64,000 bases of DNA from contig NZ_MTCM01000002.1 of assembly GCF_002000245.1 (NCBI RefSeq), positions 186,001-250,000 of the forward strand, read 5' to 3'. The notes under the pieces are model-generated. The model searched no databases. It worked only from the letters and a program-made list of their open reading frames with translations, and was not told the origin of the DNA. This DNA comes from Sphingobacterium sp. CZ-UAM. Lineage in GTDB: Bacteria > Bacteroidota > Bacteroidia > Sphingobacteriales > Sphingobacteriaceae. Position numbers and translations under genes: made by a program. Shown in pieces: positions 34,466-42,926 of this stretch. Every line of letters begins with the position of its first letter. The stretch's first letter is position 1.

Positions 34466-34849
34466 ATGAAAAAGGTTATTTTACTTTTTGTATTGCTCTG
34501 TACAGCTTTTTTTTCAAAAGCAGATCAGCTCCAAGCGCTAACTCAGGCACAGGCAGAGAAAGCCGTTGGGTATCTTAAAAAAGAAGCGGTTGTTATTTTA
34601 TGGTGCAGCTGTTGTGATAATGAGACTCCCAAAAAAGTCACTGTTAACGAGGTGTTTTTTAAAAAAGATAATGATGGGAAATATTATTCTGTCATATTAA
34701 AGGGTAGAGATGAAAATGGAAAGGATGTCGAAGAATATTTAGATCTAGCCTATGTGTTTGTGAAAAAAGGCAATAAAGCAAAAAGTTTAGGCAAGGTATT
34801 AAAATTTGAGTGCGATCCCTGTACCAAACCATTTGATTGGTCGGTTTAG
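34466..34849 (+). CDS. Small secreted cysteine-rich protein of unknown function
   Basis: A 127-residue exported protein with a signal peptide ending FFSKAD. I do not recognise a family. Cysteines occur as CSCC in VVILWCSCCDNETPKK and as CDPC near the C-terminus (KFECDPCTKPFDW), which could bind metal or form disulfides. Between them are strand-like segments (VNEVFFKKDNDGKYYSVILKG). It is a single gene with its own strong terminator immediately downstream (34884-34922). Confidence 0.72.
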   Translation: MKKVILLFVLLCTAFFSKADQLQALTQAQAEKAVGYLKKEAVVILWCSCCDNETPKKVTVNEVFFKKDNDGKYYSVILKGRDENGKDVEEYLDLAYVFVKKGNKAKSLGKVLKFECDPCTKPFDWSV

Positions 34850-34883
34850 GTGATACAGCAATCTCGAATTTGTTAATCGCTAC

Positions 34884-34922
34884 AAAAAAGGTCAGCATGG
34901 AAGATCCGTGCTGACCTTTTTT
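34884..34922 (+). terminator. Strong intrinsic terminator
   Basis: A-rich left arm (34885-34897, core GGTCAGCA) and right arm (34909-34922, core TGCTGACC) pair perfectly over 13 bases with an 11-base loop and end in T6. It follows the cysteine-rich protein gene and faces the convergent VOC gene; the A-run makes it usable in both directions. Confidence 0.85.
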
Positions 34923-35043
34923 GCGAAGTGCCAAGACCCGTTTCAAGATTTATTCCGTCTGCATATCAATATCCGAAAAGGGCTTTCATCCCACTGCATG
35001 TGTAAAATAGCTGTTCCATCGTTTCCTGTAAGCGGAGCGGATG

Positions 35044-35490
35044 TTACCCTTTCATTTTTTTATTGCCTTCAAAATGGATCATCCATGCAATGCCAAATTT
35101 ATCCTGAAAGGATGCAAATAATTCAGCAAAAAACTGTTCGCCCAAAGGCATTTCTATATTTTGGGCGCCCACTGAAAGCTTATTGTAAAGTTCTGTGGCC
35201 TCTGTCGCAGATTGTGCATCCAACATCAGATAACTGCCAGTTCCAAAGGTCGCTTTCTGGCCGAAACTCTCCAGACAGTCTGAGCCCATTAGCATAACCG
35301 AATTGTTAATATTGAGTGCAGTATGCATAATTTTATCCTTATCAGCTTCTGCAATAGGATGTTCGGGATCCGCAGGCATGTCGCCGAAACGATGAACGCC
35401 GATTAGTGGCGTGTTAAAAACTGTTTTGTAGAAGTCAAATGCTTCTTCGCAGTTACCATTGAAATTTAGATACGCGTGCAATAGTGCCAT
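35044..35490 (-). CDS. VOC-superfamily (PhnB/glyoxalase-like) protein
   Basis: A 148-residue protein with the paired beta-alpha-beta modules of the vicinal oxygen chelate fold. It opens LHAYLNFNGNCEEAFDFYKTVF and ends GIAWMIHFEGN, as in the PhnB / 3-demethylubiquinone methyltransferase-like group. It carries further family features such as HTALNINNSVMLMGSD and AELFASFQDKFG. Despite the historical name, members are not shown to methylate ubiquinone, and no reaction is assigned. It has no signal peptide and lies alone, convergent with the cysteine-rich protein gene. Confidence 0.88.
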   Translation of the reverse strand: MALLHAYLNFNGNCEEAFDFYKTVFNTPLIGVHRFGDMPADPEHPIAEADKDKIMHTALNINNSVMLMGSDCLESFGQKATFGTGSYLMLDAQSATEATELYNKLSVGAQNIEMPLGEQFFAELFASFQDKFGIAWMIHFEGNKKMKG

Positions 35491-35780
35491 AATTATATAA
35501 TTTTAGTTGAATACCCCAAAGATAAATTCGACGATGACAGCTGTCTGTCAATAGCTCTAAAATAGTTATGATCAACATGCTTGTGGCCTTTTCGTCTCGG
35601 TCAGCTGCTATATGAAGCCTATAACCTTCAAAAGGAAAACAACGGCTAGCAAAAGATGTTTTTTGTTATTTGTGAAACTATTTGTTGGTGATAAAGATTA
35701 GCGTATATAATTGACTAAGCATTACTGAATAATTTATCCTTTCCTTTTTGTCATTCGAAATGCTCGTTTAATGGGGATAT
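35491..35780. other. Intergenic region upstream of the VOC gene
   Basis: About 290 bases between the start of the VOC gene and the terminator of tRNA-Leu, both on the minus strand. I see no open frame, repeat or consensus promoter that I could defend here. Confidence 0.4.
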
Positions 35781-35815
35781 AAAAAATCCTCCTGCGATTT
35801 TAAGCTCAGGAGGAT
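35781..35815 (-). terminator. Terminator downstream of tRNA-Leu
   Basis: On the minus strand the arms ATCCTCCTG (35815-35807) and CAGGAGGAT (35794-35786) are perfect complements and lead into at least five T residues. It begins about six bases after the tRNA 3' end. Confidence 0.8.
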
Positions 35816-35820
35816 CTCAG

Positions 35821-35902
35821 TGCGGAAGAAGGGACTCGAACCCCCACGCCTCGCGGCGCCAGATCCTAAGTCTGGTGCGGCTACCAATTACGCCACTTCC
35901 GC
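35821..35902 (-). tRNA. tRNA-Leu (anticodon TAG)
   Basis: Minus-strand cloverleaf. The acceptor arms GCGGAAG (35902-35896) and CTTCCGC (35828-35822) pair over seven bases. The D-loop contains TAATTGGTAGC. The anticodon stem CCAGA/TCTGG encloses CTTAGGA, with anticodon TAG at 35868-35866. A stem-forming variable arm is present, as in leucine tRNAs, and the T-loop is TTCGAGT. The discriminator is A at 35821. The CCA end is not encoded. It reads CTA and related leucine codons. Confidence 0.95.
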
Positions 35903-36019
35903 ATTAGGATTTCTTTTGATGTCGCAAATATATAAACCTAACCGTTATCTTGCAAATATTCTGTCGATATTCGTTGTACGGGGCACATTATGAGCTAGAT
36001 ATTTTCAAAATAGCTCCTT

Positions 36020-36937
36020 TTATCCATTTAATGGGTAAAAGCTAGACGAATCGGAAGGCCTGTGTTCCTGCCGATAGACGATCGGGGATTTTCCTGTTAA
36101 CTGTTTAAAGTAGCGGTTGAAATTCGAGATATTATTGAACCCTGAGCTTGAGCAGATAGCGGAGACAGTTTCATTTCCGTCCCGTAGGAGCTTGCAGGCA
36201 TGCTCAATTCTGACTTCAATAAGAAAATCGAAGTAACTTCGTCCAGTACGCGATTTGAAATAATGGCAAAATGCATTCGGAACCATATAGACAATGCCCG
36301 CGATGTCACTTAATTTGATGTCTTTGTAAAAATTGTCCATTGTGTACAGATAGATTCTGCTCAGGCGTGTCTCGTCTATTTTCTTAAAAGGTTTAATATC
36401 ATCACTTGCATCACTGTGGGGTATATTCTGGCTGGCACTGATTTCATTGATGAGCAATAGCAACAAGGGGAGCTGTTCGTAGCTTTCGCAGCTTTCTAAC
36501 CGTTTGAGCTTCCTTATCGCGCTTGTTTTTGTTCGCCCTTCTAACTGTAATCCAACCTTTGAAGCTGTTAGCAACTTACTGAGCGGGTTGTTTTCAGGAA
36601 GATTGAGAAAATCTTGCCCTAATTTGTAAGGATCAAAATGTAAGGTTAATAGTTTGAGAGGAACTGGCGTTCTGCCGTGCTTCATGGCATAATCATAATA
36701 GCGGTTCGTTTCGAATTTGAACATATGCGGCGTATTAGCCCCAATGAGGATTATTGTTCCACTAGCAATTCTTTTGGAAGACTGACCTATCGAAAAAGTT
36801 CCCTGTCCGGAGACGATATAAATCAGCTCAAGTTCCCGATGGCTATGGAAGCTGTTAGAAGCATGATAAACATCGGCGGTTGCAAAGGTGAAGATTGAGT
36901 TTTTCGTTAGGATTGTCTGTCCGAAGTAGTTTTCCAT
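36020..36937 (-). CDS. AraC-family transcriptional regulator with cupin-like sensor domain
   Basis: A 305-residue regulator. The N-terminal half is a cupin-like sugar-sensing domain (FHSHRELELIYIVSGQGTFSIG, GTIILIGANTPHMF). The C-terminal 100 residues hold two helix-turn-helix units: LSDIAGIVYMVPNAFCHYFKSRTG, and SAICSSSGFNNISNFNRYFKQLTG with the usual P.YR ending. It is divergent from the PEP synthase gene with only 126 bases between the starts. It could therefore control that gene, its own expression, or sugar genes elsewhere. The inducing ligand is unknown. Confidence 0.9.
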   Translation of the reverse strand: MENYFGQTILTKNSIFTFATADVYHASNSFHSHRELELIYIVSGQGTFSIGQSSKRIASGTIILIGANTPHMFKFETNRYYDYAMKHGRTPVPLKLLTLHFDPYKLGQDFLNLPENNPLSKLLTASKVGLQLEGRTKTSAIRKLKRLESCESYEQLPLLLLLINEISASQNIPHSDASDDIKPFKKIDETRLSRIYLYTMDNFYKDIKLSDIAGIVYMVPNAFCHYFKSRTGRSYFDFLIEVRIEHACKLLRDGNETVSAICSSSGFNNISNFNRYFKQLTGKSPIVYRQEHRPSDSSSFYPLNG

Positions 36938-37063
36938 TTATATAATATAAATACGAATATGATTGTGTTGTAAATAAAATTATTAAAATAATATCAGTTT
37001 GTCTTAATATTTAACAAATGACTTCAAAAAATGAGGCCTAACTTCGTGTAAAATTATTGTATA

Positions 37064-39496
37064 ATGAACGACAACAGATTTACAATGCGCCTGATTGAAG
37101 CCTCTATAGGGGATATTGATCTGGTAGGAGGGAAGAGTGCTTCTCTAGGCGAAATGTTACAGCATTTGAAACCTTTAGGGGTAAATATTCCGGATGGATT
37201 TATTGTGACCAGTAAGGCCTACTTTCAATTTATCACGGAAAATCAACTCGATCAGAAGATCAAGGACATACTGCAGGGTGTTGACAGTACAAACCTACGT
37301 GAGCTGACCAGTTGTGGGGAGAGGATAAGAACATTGATTCAGCAAGGTGTTTTCTCGATAGCAATGGAAAAGGAAATTCTGGCAGCTTACGAAAAGCTTA
37401 TCGGCTTAGAGAATGAATACGACTTCGGTGTCGCAGTGCGTTCGTCTGCCACCGCAGAAGATCTGCCTGACGCCTCATTTGCTGGCCAACAGGATACCTA
37501 CTTAAACATTAGGGGGCAACAAGATCTGTTGATGGCGATTAAAAATTGTTTTGCATCGCTATTCACTGACAGGGCGATCAGTTATCGGGAAGCATTTAAC
37601 TTTGGCCATTTTAATATAGGTCTCTCTGTATGCATACAACAGATGGTGCGCTCCGACTTGGGGAGTTCGGGAGTCGCTTTTTCTATTGATACAGAAAGTG
37701 GTTTCAAAGAAGCCGTGATTATAAATGGATCTTATGGCTTGGGAGAACTCCTTGTTCAGGGCGTAGTGAATCCGGATGAATTTATTGTATATAAACCCTT
37801 GCTGAAAAGAGGTTATGCATCGATTGTAGAAAAGAAACTGGGAGGAAAACAGTTACAGATGATCTACAGTACTTCGCAAGGGGAGAAGGTGAAAGTGATC
37901 GATACGCCAGAGGAAAGCGCAAAACGGTTTTGTCTAAGTGATGCGCAGATTCTTCTGTTATCCAAATGGGTGTGTATAATTGAAGAGTATTATACAGCAC
38001 TCAAAGGAAAATGGTGTCCTATGGATATAGAATGGGCCCTTGACGGTCTGAAAGGTGATCTATACATCGTTCAGGCCAGACCTGAAACTATTCATTCATT
38101 AAAAAGATCCAGCTGCATCACAGAATATAGGATCAATGCAAAAAACAGATCATCTCAGATTCTACTTAAGGGTACCGCGGTGGGAGACAAGGTTGCTTCG
38201 GGGAGAGTTCATAATTTCAAAGGTATCGATAAACAAAATATACAAGAGATCAACTTTAATACAGGTGATATTATGGTTGCAGAGATAACCGATCCCGATT
38301 GGGAACCGATTATGAAAAAGGCAGCTGCAATAATTACCAACAAAGGTGGGCGGACATGTCATGCGGCCATTGTAGCCCGTGAATTGGGGGTGCCGGCTAT
38401 CGTGGGCTGTGATAGAGCGACCGAAACATTGCTTACAGGACAGGAAATAACTGTTTCATGTGCCGAAGGTGATACCGGGATAGTTTACCAAGGAATAATT
38501 CCATTTAGTAGACATGAGCATGATCTCTCGGACTTACCGGATGTGGGTACGCCAATAATGATGAATATCGGATCACCGGACATTGCCTTTCGATATGCAG
38601 AGTATCCTGCAAAAGGAGTAGGTTTGGCGCGGGAAGAATTTATTATCAACAACTATATCAAGATTCATCCGATGGCGCTCTTAAAACATCGGGAACTGAA
38701 TGATATGGAATTGAGCAACTACATTAGTTCGCTTATTGCCGGTTACGGGGACGAAGAACAATATTTTATTGAAAAACTATCCTATGGAATAGGAAAAATC
38801 GCTTCCGCATATTATCCGAATAAGGTAATCGTTCGTTTCTCAGATTTTAAAACCAACGAGTATTATAATATGCCCGGTGGAAAGTACTTTGAACCCGGAG
38901 AGGAAAATCCGATGATCGGTTGGAGGGGAGCTTCGAGATATTACTCAGCGGCCTATAGAGAGGCCTTTGGGATGGAGTGTAAAGCGATAAAAAAAGTGCG
39001 GGAAAAAATGGGACTCGACAATGTGGTGGTTATGATACCATTTTGCCGTACGGTAGATGATTTGCTACGGGTCTATCAGGTGATGGAGGAACATGGTCTC
39101 AGACGGGGGCAAAACGGACTGGAAGTATATCTGATGGCGGAGGTTCCTTCAAACATTATCCTCGCTGAAGAGTTTGCTCGTCATATTGACGGTTTCTCCA
39201 TCGGGTCGAATGACCTTACCCAGCTGGTACTTGGGTTGGATCGCGATTCAGCCTTGGTTTCCGGTCTATATAATGAACGCAATGCTGCAGTAAAAATCAT
39301 GATTGCGACCCTTATTCGCACGGCAAAGAGGCAAGGAGTCAAGGTAGGCATCTGCGGTCAAGGCCCATCCGATTATCCAGATTTTGCCCAGTTTCTGGTC
39401 GAAGAAGGGATAGATTCAATTTCCGTTACCCCCGATTCCTTTATGAAAACTGTGAAAGCTGTCAAAGAGATCGAAGAAAGATTGGTCGCCTATTAA
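37064..39496 (+). CDS. ppsA: Phosphoenolpyruvate synthase (pyruvate, water dikinase)
   Basis: An 810-residue enzyme, close to the usual 790-800. It converts pyruvate, ATP and water to phosphoenolpyruvate, AMP and phosphate for gluconeogenesis. The N-terminal ATP-grasp domain shows VGGKSASLGEM and AVRSSATAEDLPDASFAGQQDT as separate motifs. The swivelling phosphohistidine domain has the catalytic His433 in GGRTCHAAIVARELGVPA. The C-terminal PEP-binding domain has GVGLAREEFI, GSNDLTQLVLGLDRD and the catalytic cysteine region GICGQGPSD. Cytoplasmic. The gene is monocistronic with a clear terminator and diverges from an AraC regulator that might control it. Confidence 0.95.
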   Translation: MNDNRFTMRLIEASIGDIDLVGGKSASLGEMLQHLKPLGVNIPDGFIVTSKAYFQFITENQLDQKIKDILQGVDSTNLRELTSCGERIRTLIQQGVFSIAMEKEILAAYEKLIGLENEYDFGVAVRSSATAEDLPDASFAGQQDTYLNIRGQQDLLMAIKNCFASLFTDRAISYREAFNFGHFNIGLSVCIQQMVRSDLGSSGVAFSIDTESGFKEAVIINGSYGLGELLVQGVVNPDEFIVYKPLLKRGYASIVEKKLGGKQLQMIYSTSQGEKVKVIDTPEESAKRFCLSDAQILLLSKWVCIIEEYYTALKGKWCPMDIEWALDGLKGDLYIVQARPETIHSLKRSSCITEYRINAKNRSSQILLKGTAVGDKVASGRVHNFKGIDKQNIQEINFNTGDIMVAEITDPDWEPIMKKAAAIITNKGGRTCHAAIVARELGVPAIVGCDRATETLLTGQEITVSCAEGDTGIVYQGIIPFSRHEHDLSDLPDVGTPIMMNIGSPDIAFRYAEYPAKGVGLAREEFIINNYIKIHPMALLKHRELNDMELSNYISSLIAGYGDEEQYFIEKLSYGIGKIASAYYPNKVIVRFSDFKTNEYYNMPGGKYFEPGEENPMIGWRGASRYYSAAYREAFGMECKAIKKVREKMGLDNVVVMIPFCRTVDDLLRVYQVMEEHGLRRGQNGLEVYLMAEVPSNIILAEEFARHIDGFSIGSNDLTQLVLGLDRDSALVSGLYNERNAAVKIMIATLIRTAKRQGVKVGICGQGPSDYPDFAQFLVEEGIDSISVTPDSFMKTVKAVKEIEERLVAY

Positions 39497-39837
39497 TGCA
39501 AAAAACTCCCGGGATTATAATCTCGGGAGCATTTTTATGTAGAAAATATTCTGCAGCGAATTCTTTCAATGTTTCAAGGAGCCTTCTAGATTTACAATCT
39601 TTGTTAAATTGAAGCGACCTAATCGGTTGATCGAACAGCGATGATCCTGACAGGTGCTCAGCTACAGCATTGTTCTAAATTATGAGACTATCACTGCTTT
39701 TTATAAAAAGACTTTCCCGAATGAAAATGGCATTCGAAGTTTTCTGTGCTATTGCTCATAGTAATTAACAATTGAACGATGAAGCTTAATGGAATATATC
39801 GTATCTTGCTATACAATTTAAACCAAATAAGTATTAA
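39497..39837. other. Intergenic region between ppsA and the DUF1080 gene
   Basis: About 340 bases holding the ppsA terminator at 39506-39534. I see no open frame and no clear promoter in the remaining part. Confidence 0.45.
39506..39534 (+). terminator. Intrinsic terminator of ppsA
   Basis: Arms 39506-39515 and 39520-39529 (core CTCCCGGGAT / ATCTCGGGAG) pair with one G-U wobble around TATA and are followed by CATTTTT. It starts ten bases after the ppsA stop codon. Confidence 0.85.
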
Positions 39838-40644
39838 ATGAGAAGACTGATCTATATAATCTCAGCAGTTATTCTGTTATTGGAGGGCTGCATAGGAATA
39901 AAAGGGAATCGGGATAGTAACGAAGGTTGGAAACCATTATTCGATGGTAAGGATATTAAAGATTGGTTTGTCAAAATTCATCACCATGAAGTAGGTGTTA
40001 ACTTTGGTAATACTTTTAGGGTTGAAGATGGGATTATCAAGATCAGGTACGATCAATACGATGATTTCAATGATCAGTTTGGTCATTTATATTATAAAAC
40101 GCCCTTTTCGTATTATCACTTAAAATTTGAGTATAGGTTTGTAGGAGACCTTCATAAGGGAGCTCCTTCCTACACGCTACGCAATAGTGGTATTATGTTT
40201 CATTCACAAGATCCCCGAACGATGCTGAAAGAACAAGATTGGCCCATCTCTGTAGAAATGCAACTTTTGGGTGGATTGGGTGATGGCCAGCCTCGACCTA
40301 CGGGTAATATGTGTTCGCCTGGGACAAATGTTGTTTATCAAGGTAAGATAGCCGCCTCACATTGTTTAAATTCGACTTCCAAAACTTATGATGGTGATCA
40401 GTGGGTTAAAGGCGAATTAATTGTATTGGGCGATTCACTGATCAAACACATCATTAATGGTGACACTGTTCTTGAATATTCAAAACCGCAAATCGGAGGC
40501 GGGGTTGCGAACGGTTACGACCCTAAAATGAAAATTGACGGTAAGTTGTTGAGCAGTGGCTTTATCGCCTTACAGAGCGAAGGCCAACCAGTAGACTTTC
40601 GGAATATCTGGATCAAAGAACTGCCCGGATCAGCGAGGAAGTGA
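39838..40644 (+). CDS. DUF1080 (3-keto-disaccharide hydrolase-like) lipoprotein
   Basis: A 268-residue lipoprotein (lipobox LLEGC, Cys18). The single domain has the concanavalin-like DUF1080 signature: GWKPLFDGKDIKDWFVK at the start, FRVEDGIIKIRYDQYDDF, NSGIMFHSQDP, WPISVEMQLLGG, and an ending with GFIALQSEGQPVDFRNIWIKEL. Some members hydrolyse 3-keto-glycosides after an oxidoreductase has oxidised the sugar. The Gfo/Idh-type enzyme at 7986 could supply such a substrate, but the two are 30 kb apart. It is probably periplasmic or on the outer membrane. Monocistronic. Confidence 0.88.
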   Translation: MRRLIYIISAVILLLEGCIGIKGNRDSNEGWKPLFDGKDIKDWFVKIHHHEVGVNFGNTFRVEDGIIKIRYDQYDDFNDQFGHLYYKTPFSYYHLKFEYRFVGDLHKGAPSYTLRNSGIMFHSQDPRTMLKEQDWPISVEMQLLGGLGDGQPRPTGNMCSPGTNVVYQGKIAASHCLNSTSKTYDGDQWVKGELIVLGDSLIKHIINGDTVLEYSKPQIGGGVANGYDPKMKIDGKLLSSGFIALQSEGQPVDFRNIWIKELPGSARK

Positions 40645-40783
40645 TCTCCATCTGCTGGATGAGTTTATCAATCATGTATTCCAATGATCGCAGGATGTAT
40701 ATCCCTTAGAAGGATGCTTATCAGTGAACTCTTAAGAAATATAGAACTAGTTGATTCACCATATGGTGTGAAACACGTCTTTT

Positions 40784-41221
40784 TTACTTTTTTTGTACTG
40801 TGATAACAATCTTATAATTCCCTTTCAGTTCTTTTGCTCCATGTTTTGCTGTAGGGTAAGGAGATACATTTTGTAATGCAACGGTATGCCCGTTGACGTT
40901 AGTCTCCTTCTGGTATCCTCTGGCTTGCATATCTGTTGTCGCAAGACTCAGGATTACAGGCTTGGTAGCCTTTTCCGATATTTCAATTTCGGCAACTGCA
41001 ACACCTGCTCATATACAGTCTACCCCTTTAGGGCAACGGCTTTCTTCTAAAATACCATTGAACTTAACTTGCAAAGGATATCCTTTCAACATTTTTTGTT
41101 GGCCTTCAGATAGCTCTATACGCTCGGCAGCTTTATCATTTGTTTTAATATTCTTTTGCGAAGTACAACTTATCAGACTGTAGATTCCTAAGCTCAAAAT
41201 AAGAATTTTATGTAACATCAT
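40784..41221 (-). pseudogene. Small lipoprotein gene interrupted by one in-frame TGA
   Basis: From the ATG at 41221 (MMLHKILILSL, lipobox SLISC) the frame runs to a TGA at 41011-41009 and then continues in the same frame for 74 codons to a TAA at 40786-40784. Joined, it gives 145 codons with a secreted-lipoprotein start. A motif CPKGVDCI*AGVAVAEIEIS spans the stop, and the C-terminus is GNYKIVITVQKK. In similar proteins I would expect Trp at the stop (GVDCIWAG), so a single TGG to TGA change explains the interruption. The function is unknown. It may be a recent pseudogene, a sequencing error, or a gene whose two halves are inactive. Confidence 0.75.
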
Positions 41222-41461
41222 TTTCTTTTTTGAATTCAACTTATACAAAGTTGAGTAATTATTATTCAAATAAGGCGATTTTAAATAATATTTTGAAAAG
41301 TATTCGTCGTACACACTGCCCAATCGGAGATCAATAAATCTTAAAAGCAGGACATGGATTAGGTATTTATTTGGCTCATCAGGTATTTTAACTTGTTTTA
41401 TCTGAATCGCTTGATTTTTAAACTTATAATTTCCATCTTTATTAAGTTATAAACGTAAAAT

Positions 41462-42028
41462 TTGAGTCCATTACATAACCTTCCCGAAGAGACACTGATT
41501 CTTTTATTGAAAAAAAAGAACCAACAGGCTTTTAGTTATCTTTATGATAACTATTCAGAAGCACTCTATGGAGTTGTGTGCCGTATTGTAACTTCGGCTG
41601 AACATGCGGAGGAAGTCATACAGGATGTATTTGTAAAGGTTTGGAAACACGTTGATCTTTTTGATGCTGAAAAAGGTAGGCTCTATACCTGGATGATCAA
41701 TATCGCCCGAAATACTGCATTAGACTACCGAAAATCCAAGGCTGTGCTAAACGAACAGAAAAACCAACCGCTTTCAAATATCGTAAATAGTAAGGAAGAA
41801 CTGGATCAGACTCAAATCGAACAAAATGTCAAAGCAGATTTTATTGGATTCAGAAATATTTTGGATAAATTAAGGCCTGAATGGCGTATCTTAATTGAAA
41901 TGGCATACTATGAAGGCTATACGCAACAGGAAATTGCCGAACAGCTTGACGTCCCTTTAGGAACGGTCAAAACACGTACCAGAGCTGCATTTTTGCAGTT
42001 ACAACAATTATTAAAGGAGTATCGTTAG
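41462..42028 (+). CDS. ECF sigma factor of the SigK type
   Basis: A 188-residue sigma factor starting at TTG 41462. An in-frame TAA sits at 41456-41458, so no earlier start is possible, and the first residues (PLHNLPEETLILLLKKKNQQAF) fit relatives. Region 2 is AFSYLYDNYSEALYGVV with AEEVIQDVFVKVWKHVD and LYTWMINIARN. Region 4 is LRPEWRILIEMAYYEGYTQQEIAEQLD with PLGTVKTRTRAAF. The next gene, also starting with TTG two bases after its stop, encodes its RskA-type anti-sigma factor. The regulon probably responds to envelope or oxidative stress, by analogy with SigK/RskA. Confidence 0.92.
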   Translation: MSPLHNLPEETLILLLKKKNQQAFSYLYDNYSEALYGVVCRIVTSAEHAEEVIQDVFVKVWKHVDLFDAEKGRLYTWMINIARNTALDYRKSKAVLNEQKNQPLSNIVNSKEELDQTQIEQNVKADFIGFRNILDKLRPEWRILIEMAYYEGYTQQEIAEQLDVPLGTVKTRTRAAFLQLQQLLKEYR

Positions 42029-42030
42029 TT

Positions 42031-42864
42031 TTGGATATTAAAGCATACATATCGTCAGGGATTATTGAATCATATGTTTTGGGGCTTGCATCGGAAGAGG
42101 AAGTGAGCATCTTGAACTGTATTCGAAAAAATAATGTCGAAGTGGAACAGGCCATCGCCGAAGCGGAGAAAACGCTTGAAGATTTGGCTGATATCCAAGC
42201 GATGACTATGCCTGCATCTTTAAAACAGGATATCTGGAATAGGCTAAATGCAGAAAATCTAGTTGCTCCCGATGGTTCTTCAGAGGGACAGGAAAACGGA
42301 TTGGACAATAACACTGAACGGCTGGTCAGCAATGCACAGGGAAATAAAACATTACATTTGAAGTCCTATAGATGGGCAATCGCTGCAAGTGTATTACTTG
42401 TGCTCAGTGTTGGTGTGAATGTACTGTTTTATCGGCAAACTAATGAGGTGAAGGACCAATTGACTCAAACAAATTTGTCGTTTGACCAACAGCAAGCAAA
42501 CTTAGCTATCTTACAGGATAAATGGCGTCTAGTACAAAATCCTGCCATCAAAACAATCCCGCTAAAAGGAGTCGAAAATAAACCTAATCTCCAAGCATTG
42601 GTATTTTGGGACCAGGTCTCCAAAACAGTTTACCTAAGTCTTGAGCAGATGCCTACCGCACCAAAAGGTAAGCAATATCAATTGTGGGCGATGGTAGACG
42701 GTAAGCCGGTGAATGCTGGTGTATTTCCATTGGATGCAAAAACAGATGGTGCAAGCAAAATGCTAGACATCCCCAAAGCGCAAGCTTTTGCGATTACACT
42801 CGAGGATGAAGGTGGCAAAGATGTGCCTACGCTTAGTGAACTTTGTGTCATGGGCGGGATCTAA
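42031..42864 (+). CDS. RskA-type anti-sigma factor
   Basis: A 277-residue single-pass membrane protein starting at TTG. The cytoplasmic part opens DIKAYISSGIIESYVLGLASEEE, the usual anti-sigma helix that grips the sigma factor. A membrane helix is at about 113-132 (WAIAASVLLVLSVGVNVLFY). The periplasmic C-terminal domain is of the RskA (anti-sigma-K) type: LQALVFWDQVSKTVYLSLEQMP, GKQYQLWAMVDGKPVNAG and the closing AFAITLEDEGGKDVPT. It would hold the preceding sigma factor inactive until proteolysis or an envelope signal. It is convergent with the two ferritin-like genes. Confidence 0.92.
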   Translation: MDIKAYISSGIIESYVLGLASEEEVSILNCIRKNNVEVEQAIAEAEKTLEDLADIQAMTMPASLKQDIWNRLNAENLVAPDGSSEGQENGLDNNTERLVSNAQGNKTLHLKSYRWAIAASVLLVLSVGVNVLFYRQTNEVKDQLTQTNLSFDQQQANLAILQDKWRLVQNPAIKTIPLKGVENKPNLQALVFWDQVSKTVYLSLEQMPTAPKGKQYQLWAMVDGKPVNAGVFPLDAKTDGASKMLDIPKAQAFAITLEDEGGKDVPTLSELCVMGGI

Positions 42865-42895
42865 AAAAATGCCCTGATTCGATAAACAAATCAGG
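42863..42895 (-). terminator. Terminator between the anti-sigma and ferritin-like genes
   Basis: CCTGATT (42873-42879) pairs with AATCAGG (42889-42895) across a 9-base loop. On the minus strand the stem runs through GGGCA into seven T residues, so it mainly ends the ferritin-like operon, but it can also form in the anti-sigma transcript. Confidence 0.7.
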
Positions 42896-42926
42896 ACATG
42901 CTAAACAGATAAACTACGTTTTTTTG

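Noticed and set aside
40757..40768. 12-base palindrome CACCATATGGTG
   Set aside because: Perfect, but located in the 3' region between two genes with no promoter nearby; may be chance.
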